Assembly: GCF_018139145.2 (NCBI RefSeq)
Contig: NC_059475.1
Location: forward strand, 6,733,437-6,797,436
Origin: Gymnogyps californianus
Taxonomy: Eukaryota; Chordata; Aves; Accipitriformes; Cathartidae
Length of the DNA: 64,000 bases
Direction of reading: 5' to 3'
Both the position numbers and the translations under genes were made by a program. This document shows, piece after piece, positions 11,301 through 24,000 of this stretch (position 1 is the stretch's first letter; every line of letters begins with the position of its first letter). Below the pieces are notes generated by a model. That model was not told the origin of the DNA, did no database searches, and saw only the letters and a program-made list of their open reading frames with translations.

Positions 11301-14300
11301 TTCTTTTACCTGTGCTGATATTCACATAGCATGTGCAGCACAGCTTGGTCTCTTTTCCAAAAGGGCAGCCTCTGTATCACCCAAAAATACTACTTTAGAG
11401 CTCAGGGTGTCATCTTTTTGTTTGGAAGGAAGACTTACTTTAAGTGTTGCAAATAACAAGGTAATATCATCAAAGACAACTGAAAAGGCCTTGATCAAGA
11501 CCACTGTCTTCCCACCACAGAGCAATCAAGCGTGTGGCCAGACTGGGCATGGCAGAGGGCAACCGGAGAGAAAAGACACATTAGCATCAGCCCTTTCTGA
11601 GGTGAATATTTCCAGAATATTTGTAAGGGCTGTGCTTCACATGGGAAAAAAGAAAAAAAAAATGCACTGCTTAATTTTGTTTTTAAAGATGCTCACGGTA
11701 ATGTGATTTCCAGATGTTTAAACTCTGGGGCAACTCAGTGAAAATATGCTGGGCAGGACTCTGTCCTTGATGCCAGTTTTGAACTTCAAGGCTACTGGCC
11801 TATACTGAGAGTAGGCTGGACACTAGATGCCTGGCTATCAAAACAAGCTAAAACATGGAACAAGAAAAAGCCCCCAGCAACAAACAGCGCGATCCGATGG
11901 ATGCATTCCCATATGTGAACCTGGGACGCGGGAACAATGGAGCTAACAGCTTACGGGCCCACTTTCTCTAATGAACCCATAGATAATTGTTTGTCCTAAG
12001 ACAACACTGAAGTATTATGGACTTTTTGACAGAAACATGGCTGTTCGGCCCTGCTACACGTGCCCTGCAGTTCCCCAGTGCTGGGACACCAGGAGGTATC
12101 TGCAGGCTGGGGAAGCCACTTCAACAAACAGGCACATCGGGGTCAGCACTGTGGTGGTATTCAAGCCCTTCTTGGGGTTTTGGCTTATGTTTATAAAAGC
12201 TTCTTATTTGTTTATAAACTTGTTCTGAATTTGGAAAGTAGTGTGGGTCAAGCACATTTCCATCCCACATCGCCTCTTTATTATGAGAGGATTATTCCGT
12301 GACAAACGTGGAAATCTGCTGCAGCATATCTGATGCCCTCTAAAGGATGTTTTCACATTATAAACCAGCAAGAAATACCTTAATCGCTCTGACCCACAAA
12401 TATGCCTGGACACATTATGACAACATTGTTTAAAATACAAAAACACAAACAAAAACAACACAGAAAAAAACCCACCACTTGCATAAAACCTTGCTGTGCA
12501 AGAGATTCACACATTCAGACCCCATATTTCCCATTCTCCCCATCTCTACCTGGTGGTTGAAACATGCTGGATCCCCCCCTCTTTCTGCTACATGCTCCAG
12601 CAAACACAAATGTATCAACAGGCAGCTCGTGAAGCTGGACAGTCCAATTGCGTGACCTTCACCGACACAAGTTTGTTAGTAAGAGTATCCTGAGGTCCAT
12701 TGCCCTGTATAAAAGTAACTACTGCCAAAGATTTCGACCTAGGTTTAGCTCTTTGCTGTGTGCTGTTGTGAACTGCAAGACCAGAGACAAGGATGCCCAC
12801 TAATACTGCACCGCTACACTGTAAGTGGACACATCTATAAATTGAAATTGAACTATATACACCAATCCTGCAACAATTATGGAAAACAAACTGAACCAAT
12901 CTCCCTATTTCTGCCACTGGAGGGCATTCACTGCCCTTACAAAACCTCCCTATTGCAGTTTGCAAGCAGCAGAGTTGCTGCAGAAAGGCACACGGTGGGT
13001 CTGTGTTGTTCTTTCTTAACCCATGCAACGCTAACACACACGTGCACATGCTCTCCGGCATTTCCCCCGTGGGAGCTCCCAAGGAAACCAGGACTCTTCT
13101 GCATCAAGGTATAAGAGCATGCATTCCATCTGTGTGCTCAGAACAACCTCGCTGAAGTCAGGAGGCTTATTCAACAGCTTCAGACTAGACATTGGCTCAA
13201 GAGGCACGGTGCCGAGCGTGGTTGGGGAGCAGCGTTTGGCCCCTGGCCCGGGAGGAGATGGGGTCAGTCCTTTGGCACTTGCGTTTCTGAAGCTCTGGCC
13301 CAGCAGCTGCACAATCCTACCACTCGAATGTGCCGTTATTCCCTTAGATGCAACCCAAGTCAATAGTGCTGTCGAACATCTCACATCGTACATTTTATTA
13401 AGCAGGAGCAAAGAAGTACATTTTTTCCACTGGGGAAAGTTCAGATAAGCCTCTGTACAGCTCACATCACCGAGGTGGCCGAGCGCCAGCGCTCCCACAT
13501 TTAAGGGAGTGGCAGAAACTGGATTTCTCTCTGAGTTACTCAGGCCAGTGTCACCTCTCTGAGGAGGTATTTATTACAAGAAAATTTCTTCAGGCTCAAA
13601 GCAGAGAAGCTGGTTCTTTAACATACCAGGATTACATTTAGCATGATAGAAGCACTAGGCTCCGGCATTGCCAAAAATTGAGACTGTCCTTGCTCCGAGG
13701 ATCTTGCCAGAACCGAAGTAAGCTTACCAGTAACACCATGAGTTTCAGGGTAAAGCTTTTGCTTTCCAAGGTTCATGAAAGCCTTCTAGTCTCCAGGGTG
13801 AAAGTTTGGTAAGGATGAAAAAATGGGGGAGGGAGGGGGAGGTAAGGAAATCAACTATAAATAAACCTAGCTATTTTCACCCAATGTATATATAGAAGGA
13901 AGACACTTGCATATCAGTTGAAGATATGAAACTGGTGTGTTGGTGGCACCTCGGGCGGGCCTGGAGTTTCTGCAGCTAGGCGTGAGAGCGAGGACATGTG
14001 AAATGACCGGTACAGCTTCACATCACTGCGCTGGGTTTCATGTATTTATTAGCAGCCTGTCCCTCTTGTTACATTGACCGCCGTGTACGATTGCTGTACA
14101 TTGTTCTGCCATGGCTCTGCCCACCCTAAGTGGCCGGGAAACTTAAAGCAACTCACTCTCAGCCTTGCTGCATCCTGCCCACAACCGCCTCAGCTACAGA
14201 AACATGCACGGATGAGGATTACGTGGGGAGCTAAATATCTTTTCAAGTAATTGCCCTAAGGGTGTGTGAATAGTATGAGCTTTTGACTGCGCAGGGGAGG

Positions 14301-17300
14301 AAAAAACATATTTCATGAGCACTTGTTGAGACAGCCTACTACTCAATGTTCCCTCACTCTTTGTAGTCAAGATCACTGGAAAATCATGTTGGCATCAAAT
14401 GACAGCCCTCTATAACAGTCTTCATCCCCCTGGGAGGGTTTTTTATTATTGTGTTTTCTTTAAATGGACTTTTCTGCTTGACATACTGCATAATGTGTTT
14501 TTAAAAAAACAAAACCAAAAAAAATACCCCAAAAACTAGTCGAGGCTTAAATAGGTTCACAAACTATAATCATTCATTCTTTCAACTGATGAATAAATTC
14601 AAAAACCTGTGCTTGGACTCAAGTGCAAACTCTTTTTCCCTTCATTGCAGAGTAACACACGAAGGTGTAGAAGACAGCCTTTAATCAATAGTCAGGCTGA
14701 GAGAGAACAAATGATTTGTGTTATCCTGAGATTTTGAGTGTAGATGAGGAGGCTCGGGAATGCAGAACTCCAAATGTTACATTAGTTCAGTTCTAGTGTC
14801 CAAAAAACCTAAGGGCTGCAGCTTGCAAAACACTGGGCTAACTTGGAAGGCAAGAATCGTAACAGCCAGCAGAAAGAGAACATAGTTTATGCTTTCTCTT
14901 ACTTTTATGTCCCATTCCCCATCTTTAATAACTCTGCAAACTGACCATGAATTGTATATGAGTTAATCACGTTACTAATTTACTAGAAAGATTTTCTTCA
15001 GCTCTCATCTTGTTTGTAGGCAGAAAGTATGAGCAGGAAGATACAGTTACACCATTTGCTCGATTTCCATCGCAGACTTGCAGCTAAATTGTCCATCCAG
15101 AAACATGACTCGGAGCCTAAACCCAAGGTGCCATTTGGATCTCTGCAACCACTTCTATCTTTAGGTAACTTTATCATCAGAAAAGGAGACAGCAGTCAGC
15201 AGTATGGGCACAGATATGTATTACATATATGATACCTAGTTGTCATCAGAGTACAAAACTGTACCTGGGAGGTTACTACAGCGCAGAATGACCTGTCCAG
15301 TACCTTTCAGTAAGTTATTATGTTTTCACCTGGACAGTAATAATTATATATTGCAACTTTCATGTGTTAATTACTTATTAGAACTCTTCCATAAATTTAA
15401 ATTACATGTACAGATATATCTGCGTATCTATATATAGATACAGCATGCATACACATATTTTTATACTTATCTACATATCTTATCTGTTGGAAAATTATAT
15501 ATACCAAGAAGCAACAAACATAATTGAGTTTAATTAAAGTTTATTAAAATTTATGATGGTTCCTGGTTGGCTAAGCATAGTTTCAAACAACTGTCATAAT
15601 AAAGCAGAATTCCAATGAAGTTAGTTGTAATAACCTTGTTCTTCACAACCCATCAACATTTTCTTGGGACTTAGTATGCAAAATATAGACCACAGAACCA
15701 TATATTTTCAGCAATAAGATCATTAAAACAGCCTCAGTGTTTTTACTTAAAGTTCCCTGAAGCAGTAACAATTAACTGGCTCTCCCATGAAGTATTTTTG
15801 GGGTGAGTATTTGGGGGAAAGAAGTGCTTTAACTTAAAAAAAAATTTAAAAAAAATAATATCAGTCTCTAGATTCAAGGATGTGGGGTGTTTTCGTCTTG
15901 GTTTTCAAGAAGATTAAGTATTTCAAGAGTCTCTCAACACTGAAATTGGCTTATTTTAAGATTCAGTTTAAGTTGTATTTTCTGAGTTTTTTTTTCTCTA
16001 AATGGCTAATTCTAACAGGTGAGAACCATGGAATAATAAACAAACAAACAAAGAAAACAAAACAACCACCTTTAACTGGGGCTTTGCTTTCAAAAGGAGA
16101 TCACTTATATTGAAGTTCTTTGCTGGCAGAAATGTTACGTTTCACATGTTTGGTACAATGATAGTGTGAACCGCTACGTCTTAGTATTTGGAGAGATGAG
16201 AAACAGTGTCAAAGGAGGTCCTCAGAAATTTTCAACTGCAGTTAGCATGCAGGTTTCTGTCTGAAATGTCTTGCACTACTTTCTTTCACTTGATGTTAGA
16301 ATCTTTTTTTTTTTTAAAAAGTGAAATGCATTTTCAGACAATTGAACTTAGTTATCAACATCCTTGCCATGTTTCATGACACAGTACAAAGAGAAGTTCA
16401 GCCATACTATGCTTTTTAATGTCTATTTTCAAAAAAGCAGCAGAAAAACTTTGGCACGTTTGATTACGCCGTACCCAAGAGGAAGATGTGCCCTACAGGT
16501 ATCACTGAGAAATTGTTTTTTAAATCATCCTTTAAAATCAAATATATCTTGCTGGCCTCCCATCTGGCCTGTATCATTCCAAAACACGACTATTTCCCAT
16601 CTCACCATGCAATAGCATTAATGCTCCTTCATTTCAAAAGAGATAGATGTGACAATGGGGAGACCTAGGTACGTGTGAATATAATAAATACTTTCTGATC
16701 TTGATTAAAAGGGAAATATTTAAAAGACTGCCTATTATGAATACTCTGCTTTTTATTTGGGCTCATATATACATACAGTGGTAGTGCATGGTGAAGAAAG
16801 TTTCTCCAGCAGTTGTCTAGAACATTTTAACCCTAAATGCTTCAGTCCATCCAAGGAAGAGCGAAGGCTTGCATTTTGTCTGTCCCTGATAAGAGCATAG
16901 CAAGCTTATTTCCGCCTCCTACTTTCTAAATGCACATCAGTTACTGTACATTGTACCATATAAAAACATTTTAAATATTTTATAGCCCTGAAAGACAACT
17001 GTCAATGCTACAATACCCTGAACAGACCTGAATTTTGTATGCCTCAAAACAGTTAGAAATATCTTTCAAGTATTTCTTTTTAAACACTGTCCTAGAAACT
17101 GGCATGCTGAATGGAACACAGTTCGCTTAAACACAAGAACTTGACCAAATACAAGAATTTGGCTAAGCAATCAGGACCAAAATATTGAAAAATCTTCATC
17201 TAAGATGTACTGGTTAGTAAATGAAGAGCCAGCAGTTGTTAAACAATTCATTCCTTCTGACTTGGAGCAGAACATGCTACCTCAGAGGTGCAGATTTGGT

Positions 17301-20300
17301 TACACTTGAAAGGCAATGCTACACACTCACCTCTAAATTAAGGGAATTATCAATCCCCACACCCAGACAAAAATCCAGAAATCAGTTCAGTGCTAAAGAA
17401 AGATCAAGAGAACACAAGTTCATCAATTTATTCTCATTAAATCTTTATTACAGGTTTCTTGGGCAGGTTTGTCCAAGAGCTAAAGCTTAAATATATATTT
17501 TTATTCATTTTCGTATAGTATAAAAGGAACTTTTGATTAAGAAAAAAATTGAAACTAGTTTCAATACCTTGCATTCAGTCCCTAAGTTGTTCTTCTGTTT
17601 CAGATCCCAAGTATGCGAAACTCTACCAAAAGCATCATATTTGCAGATATGTCAACTACACAGTCAAAGGTCAAGAGGCCATCTAAAACATGAGCCAGAC
17701 TAGCAGTGCTGACAATTGACACAGTGACAAGCAAGGGACAAACACATAAGATAAGGGACAAGGTACTTGGGCTCTCATTCCTGCATGTGGAGGAGGCTAA
17801 ACGCATTGTAAAGACGGCATGCTATTCATTCCTGACATAGGGCACGCACCATCCTGCAAACTCCAAACTCCCATGTACACTCGGGCAGATGCAGAGATTA
17901 ATGGGTCACCAGAAACCCTCCCTGCAACTTCAGTGAGTTTTAACTGCAGCTTCTGGGGTTTAATCTGGTCTCTCAAATCTCACTGCTTTTGTGATTGCTA
18001 TAAACTCTTTACAGAGCTTGACATAACCGCAAGAACATCTTCATCCAAAAATCAGAGCTGCTCCGTCAAACAAAATATAAATTAAGAGAGTTTGAGTGGC
18101 ACTGTGCATTAATTCCAGGCTGAAACACAACAGCATTTAAAAAGACAGAAGAAAATTAGATCGATGGTATGTTAATCTGAATGGCAGGATAATGAGAAGC
18201 TTTGATGAAAGAGTAGTAACATGAAAGAAGTTCTCAAGATTTCTGCTTGACACATCCTCTCCAAAACAGCCACTACAGAGTATTGATGCTTTCTGGAGAG
18301 TATTACTTCAGTTCTGACTCCTTAAGAAAAATCTTGGAAAACAGATTACCCAGATCCATGTTCTCACCTCACGCAAGTTGGAGGGATGCGAATTATGAAA
18401 CAAGCTTATAAAAATCAGAAGACAGTATCTCCCAAAGACCCAAATATTGGATTTCAACTGTGATTCCCAGTCTTGGTTGCTTTCAGGCACTGATCCAGCA
18501 GCCGGCATGAAAAAGGGCGGTCCACAGATCAATCTACTCTACATCACGTGTCATAGGGCCCAAGGGGACTCTACAATGATCCCAAATAAGTGGAGTACTG
18601 GACGAGTCCCCGTTATCCAAAATAAGTGACCAAGAGTCATATAGCACGGAGCTGCCATGTTTGCTCCATCCTGCCTGGGGATTCTCTGACCTGAGACAGT
18701 TGTCCTGGTAGGCAGTAAACTAAGTTGAATCACCCCATCCAGCTGCCCCAGTGCAGCAGGCCAAAACTGGTAATGCAGAGGTGAGGGGTAACCACATCCC
18801 CAAATGTGAAGGGGAAGGGGGGAAGGTGGAGGGGGAAGAGAGAAAGCTACAAAGATACCACTACCGAAGAACTGAGATTTGTGATGGAGATATTGCTACT
18901 TTGCTGGCTTACCATAACAGCAATTTTGTGTGTATTTTAACATTGCATTCACTAATAACAAAAAAAAAAAAAGTCTGAATTTGCCCACAAAACCACATCT
19001 AACCAGAAGCATAGGTCAGAAAATGGTAAATCTTACATTTCCTCAAATATCTAGAGAGCCAGAGTTTCATTTCCAACTTCCATCCTCTCTAATGCACTGC
19101 TAACATATGCAAAGCAAAACTGATCTTCAGACACATGCCCCTTATTCTCATGCTTAGCTTTTCCTTGGAAAAAATCCTTACAGTGTTTTCAACGCCTGCC
19201 CCTTGACCATCATCACACGCCTTTGGCAAACAAGGTGGTGACAACTGAGAGTGCAGTTTTAACTTCCCTTGTGCTTTCTTCTGTTATCAAACAACATTGC
19301 CATGTCTCAGCGGGACTTGCAACCCAGGTATTTGGAGGTCAAAGGTTAATGAAGGAAAACAGAATCTGATAACTATATTACAGACAATCTCAGGGCTCGC
19401 ACCTCAGTCGGTCCCTGCTGTGGTTGCATCCTCATGAGACTGCTGTAGCGAAGTTACAGGGGCCTCTCTCTTGGTTTTAGGCTATTCTGAAACCATACTG
19501 AGGAAGAAGGTGGTAAAGTTCTTGTTGAATATACTCACTTTGATACCTTTTACACCCAAGATTCAAAAGTCTGCTTTTTGCACTAATAAGCATTCAAAAT
19601 TAAAAGCATCATTTTCTGAGTGTATAAATTCTTACGAAAAAGTTTGATGCAAATCACTTGGAGACTTGTTTTTACCACTAAGTTCTGTCCTACCATGTGG
19701 AGATCATATTTCAGGGTACTATATCTTCCAGTTGAAAAAAAATAAAAATAAAAATGGAGTAGAAAGGCAAGATGACAAATACGGTGCATTACAGAGCCTT
19801 TAGTCAAGTTTCTCAGACCACGTTAATACTAAAAGTTCACTTGAAAGAGGGAAGAAATTTGACTTTGTATCACAGACATGCAGTTCATTGGCTCAACTGA
19901 AGATTATCCACTTTCACCTGTCCTACAGTTTCCTTTCCACCAGCCTTGCTGTCTACGTTCTCAGCAGTTACAAAATGACATTGCCTATAGGTCACATTCA
20001 GATCTGTGCATAACAACAATCCGATCCTGCCGTTTCAATTCATTTTGGAAACTCAGCTTCCTACCAATCCTTCAAGCAATAAGGAATACCAAACCTAGAA
20101 AGAGACAAGACAGGCATAACACTTATGCGATTAAGCCATAGACCCTCAGATTGTTACCGTAGCCTCTCATGGCTTCCATTAACTTGCATTCAAAAAGAAA
20201 AAAAAGACTGTGCTAGTCTGAGCAGAAGTTCTCCATAGCTCTTGGATTAGTTAATACCACCTTAATAAATCACGGTTTAAGAGGCACTGAATGCCCCCTG

Positions 20301-20434
20301 AATACGGTGACAGTAGCCTACAAAAACTCAGAAAAAGGAGAAAGGTACATAAAAATTTGTTTTTGTAATAAAGGTCACTTAAGGGTCCATTGCTGTTTCA
20401 TACATCACTAGATGCAGCACCGCACTGGAAGATA
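8397..20434. other. Long stretch of unique noncoding sequence
   Basis: Twelve kilobases with no firm gene or mobile element. It contains a GC-richer patch around 13.2-13.3 kb, AT-rich DNA at 15.3-16.0 kb and a G-rich run at 18.81-18.85 kb. If the minus-strand gene model is right, this is intronic. Confidence 0.5.
17331..17392 (-). other. Splice-flanked segment without an open frame, candidate noncoding exon
   Basis: The minus strand shows a strong acceptor (gttctcttgatctttctttag) at 17393 and a strong donor (TTAGAG followed by GTGAGTGTG) at 17330. All three frames of the 62 bases contain stops, so it cannot be an internal coding exon. A noncoding or poison exon, or chance, remain possible. 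Confidence 0.2.
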
Positions 20435-20530
20435 GAGAACTGTTTTCTAGTCCTACTGCAGATATCCTGTGTGATCCCAGGTCAGCCAGATAACCTCTTC
20501 ACACTTCACATCCAAACCACAAATTGCTAT
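20435..20530 (+). mobile_element. Possible MIR-like fragment, plus strand
   Basis: The stretch 'tagtcctactgcagatatcctgtgtgatcccaggtcagccagataacctcttcacacttcacatcc' follows the MIR core order (…gtgtgaccttgggcaagtcacttaacctct…cttcag…) at low identity. It is short and diverged, so a chance resemblance cannot be excluded. Confidence 0.35.
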
Positions 20531-20940
20531 TTTGAGTCCGTTCTGGGAGAACAAATAAACCACAGTTCACACATTGCTCAATCTCCTCCTTCATCTCACA
20601 GCAGCCTACATTGAAAGCCAACTCTGTTACATACTGACTAAAAACACTTCTGGAGGCTCTGAACAACCTGGAAAATCCTTTAATAGACAGACTTTCTTAA
20701 TTCATTGAAGCCAACAAATGTTTAATGCTGACTTTAAATACACAGGATCTTTCTCCATTAACGGTAACAGGAATAGCCAAGCTCTCTGCGTGTCTTTCTT
20801 TGCAGACCAAAAACCAAAAGCAGTCAGCAAATTTTCATTCAGATTCACAGTACAGCACAAACCTGATCAATTAAGAAACACATGGAGCAACTACTTAAAA
20901 TTCTTAGATTTATAGATACGGATAAGGAAAGTACACTTAC

Positions 20941-21086
20941 TTCCTGATGAAAGGAAGGCTGCGATTTCCGTGGGCACAAAGCTGAGAGTTAGCAAACAGC
21001 CACACCGCTCCCCTGAGCTCCGTCAGGGAGAGGCCAGCACACATGAGAGGTGTTAGCACCCAGGGAACTGTGACTGGAAATTGCAG
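20941..21086 (-). CDS. Candidate 146-bp coding exon of an unidentified minus-strand gene
   Basis: The minus strand shows a classic acceptor (cctgtttttcttcacacag) at 21087 and a strong donor (AGGAA followed by GTAAGTGTAC) at 20940. Only one of the three frames is open across the whole segment: it begins LQFPVTVPWVLTPLMCAGLS and ends HGNRSLPFIR, followed by two bases of a split codon. Codon choice is coding-like. The exon starts in phase 0. The peptide is moderately hydrophobic and helical with no motif I can name. The next phase-compatible candidate downstream is 5336-5385, which implies an intron of about 15.5 kb. Upstream, a 37-bp splice-flanked segment at 31160-31196 has an open frame ending in phase 0 and could precede it, but that is weak. 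The exon call is moderately supported; the gene identity is unknown. Confidence 0.4.
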
Positions 21087-24000
21087 CTGTGTGAAGAAAA
21101 ACAGGTTTAATTAGAAGCAAATGGGCCTGGTACACCGAAGAGATGAGAAACCAGACTATTGTGCTTAACCTTGTTTTAATCCCAGTTAGAGCACCTTCTA
21201 TTAACAGATGCTCCTTCTGTTTCATCAAGTCGTGTGACTCAGAGTTGTGACTCCAGCTACCCACAACAATATTGTTCATGTGCTCTCCAGTAGTGTGTAT
21301 AGTCCAAAGCTACAATTTAGCAAACACTTATTAATCTAATTTAACATAATCCTATTGACATCAGTGCGTGAGTAAAGTTTAGCAACCATGAGAGTCCAAG
21401 ATCAAAGTTAGACTTGCCTGAACTGTCCAGCCCAAGCTGAGGCAGCAGAGGACTACACCTCCAGCAGTCAAGCTGCCTTCACTCTGCCTTTTTTTCCTTT
21501 TTCCTAGTAGTCTGGCCTGCACTTTAACCCAGACACTTTCCCTTAAATCCAATATGTCAATCTGGCCAAGTTTAATCGTGGCAAAAATCATAAAGGCTGC
21601 ATCAGTCTATCCAGCAATGAATGTCTATTAGTGTGCCTTGAAAGCCTGGAACAGAATATGGGGGTAGCTTCTAGGAGCAAATGCACCTTAGGAACATGAA
21701 GGATGACCACCAAGGTCATTTCTTCATTAAAAGAGGATCTGGATGGCAGAAAGAGGAAAGTTCATAAACGTGATGTTCCAGAACTGCTCGGAACATATTG
21801 CTTTCTAGCTGAAATAGTAATTGCCCAATATCTTCACTTTTGCATATATAAGGGAAGTTCTATACAGAATTCAGACTTTCTTGTTGTAGAAACAGACTAG
21901 AAACACATAGATCAACATCTCTCGTTAAGCCTTCCAAGTAAAACCACATGCAGATTTTAGTTTGTGTGCATTTCCTTAAGCCATTCCAAGGGAAAAAAAT
22001 TACGGGGTAAAGGGAAACTTAAAAACACAAGTCCAGCTGTACAACTCCCAGAAATTATCAACTCAAATGAACTGACCATGTCATAGACTAACCCTCAAGA
22101 GGTGCTTAGTCACACTGCTGAAGGAGATGAAATGGAAAATACAGTAGGGCTGGAAGACACCCAAAGAAAAATGAGAAAGGAGCTATATTCTGAAAGACTG
22201 TGGGTCAAGAAGCAGATGAAGACACACTGTGCTTCACAAGGACAGATGCTTTTCTTGAATTGCTTACAGCTTGATTTAAGCAAACATCCACAAAAGTCAA
22301 GACACCAGAATCCACCCAGACTTAAAGCTTGATCTTGTCTAGTTTGTGTGCCCAGCAGTATAGAGGGAGAAGTGTTCAGAAAGAAGGATATTTAACAGCA
22401 AGCTTTGAGTGAGGAAAATCCTTCATGAATACATTATTTTTGAGAAATAATTTCACTACAGAAGTCAGAACATTTTGTCTTGAAAAGTCAGGACATTTCA
22501 TTTTCAAAGTGCTGTTTTGAATGGATTTAAGTTAAAAAATGGAGAAAGACTTATTTAAAGAGGTAAAATAATACTGACAAGATAATGAAATATCTAGTAG
22601 CAGGTTAAACAGACATTTCATTCATGAGAACTGAGGCTAAGGGACGAGAACGGGGTCTCCAGGACCTGTCTTTAAGTGTAGCAATCCAGTACTGCCCCGG
22701 GACCAAACAGCAACCTTGGCTTCAAGGCTTAGAGACATCATCTTGTGGAGAGATCACAGTCACTTTTCCAGGGTGTCCTCATCTTGCCACCAGCTACCAA
22801 GAGACTGTCCTGGGGAGCACTGACAACCTTGCAGAGAGCCTGGCGGTCCCTCAGTTGGGCTCTGGAGACCACACGGGTGGGAGCACTGGCAGCATGGTGG
22901 CTGCTCTGGGCTCCGCCAGCAGCGGCTCCACTCCCACAGGGGAGCGGCAGGACTGGCTGTGCCAACACCACGCGCTGCCGCTGTAACGGAAAATAGGCCA
23001 AAGCCACTTAATTTGGAAAGACAGACAAATATTTTTCATGCCAACTTGAGCGTAGGTCATGCTGCTGATGTCGATACTGAGCGCTGTAAGGATGAAGACA
23101 GTCACAGCTCCCGAGGGGCTTTGTCTCTGCATCGCTGGCAGAGGAGGAGCACACACCAGAGTGTTTTCTGGCATGTCACAGTGCCAGGGAAGTTCACTCT
23201 TTAAACTGATGTCTCTGTGCTGAACATCAGGAGAGCTTAACCGTGCTGTAGGTAGTAGGGTGCCATCCATGTACAGAACCTGACTATGTTAAGATTGGAC
23301 CAGGCTAGAGCTGGAGGAAGGACAGGAGGCTGCTGGCGGACAGGAGTGCTGTCTGAAGCCAGTGATCCTGTGCTATAGGCGTAGGACAAGCTGGAGCAAG
23401 AACCATCAAGAAGCAGGACCCAGGCAGTCCTCCACGGTCAGGGTTCAAAGCACCACCCAATAGCCCCAAGCAGCTGGTGGGATTTTGGTCAGTCATTGAT
23501 GGGCAGCCGGCCAGGCTCACAGCCCAGCCCTTGTGTTTAGGCAGACCAGCTGTGGTCAGGCAGCTGGTTATATCTGCTCGCCTCGCCACGATCAAACGGG
23601 GCCTGACACTTAGTCACAGATACCAACAACGCCGACATACCGCCCCGAGAGTGCGGAGGCTCAAGGAAAAAAACAAGTGGGCAAAAATCAAGCGCACATA
23701 TGTGAGGCTGGCCGGGCTGAAGGAAGCGGTGGGCGAGGGATGGAGGAATGCTTCGTCCTAAGCCCTGAAAGAGCAAGAGAGGCACTGCCCCGTGCTCCCT
23801 GGATGTAAAGGCTGAGGGAGATGCAGGGTGCCTGAACACCGTGGGCACTGACAAGCGCTTCTCTGAACTTCAAAGTTTGTGTTGCTAGAACATCCCACAG
23901 GGGAATATATAGGCAACCGCTAACAGGAAAAAGGGGGTTTAACAAACTGGAATAACTGATAAGGAAGTGGGAAGCTGTTGCAAGCAAGGAGTACAGCATG

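Noticed and set aside
11176..11706. 176-codon plus-strand open frame, with an acceptor-like site at 11520 and a donor-like site at 11602
   Set aside because: The peptide has no recognisable features, and the implied 82-bp exon has unremarkable codon use and no partner.
12204..13498. Overlapping 155-codon minus-strand frames
   Set aside because: Only weak donors, no consistent phase, and the peptides switch from Cys-rich to Pro-rich without any family look.
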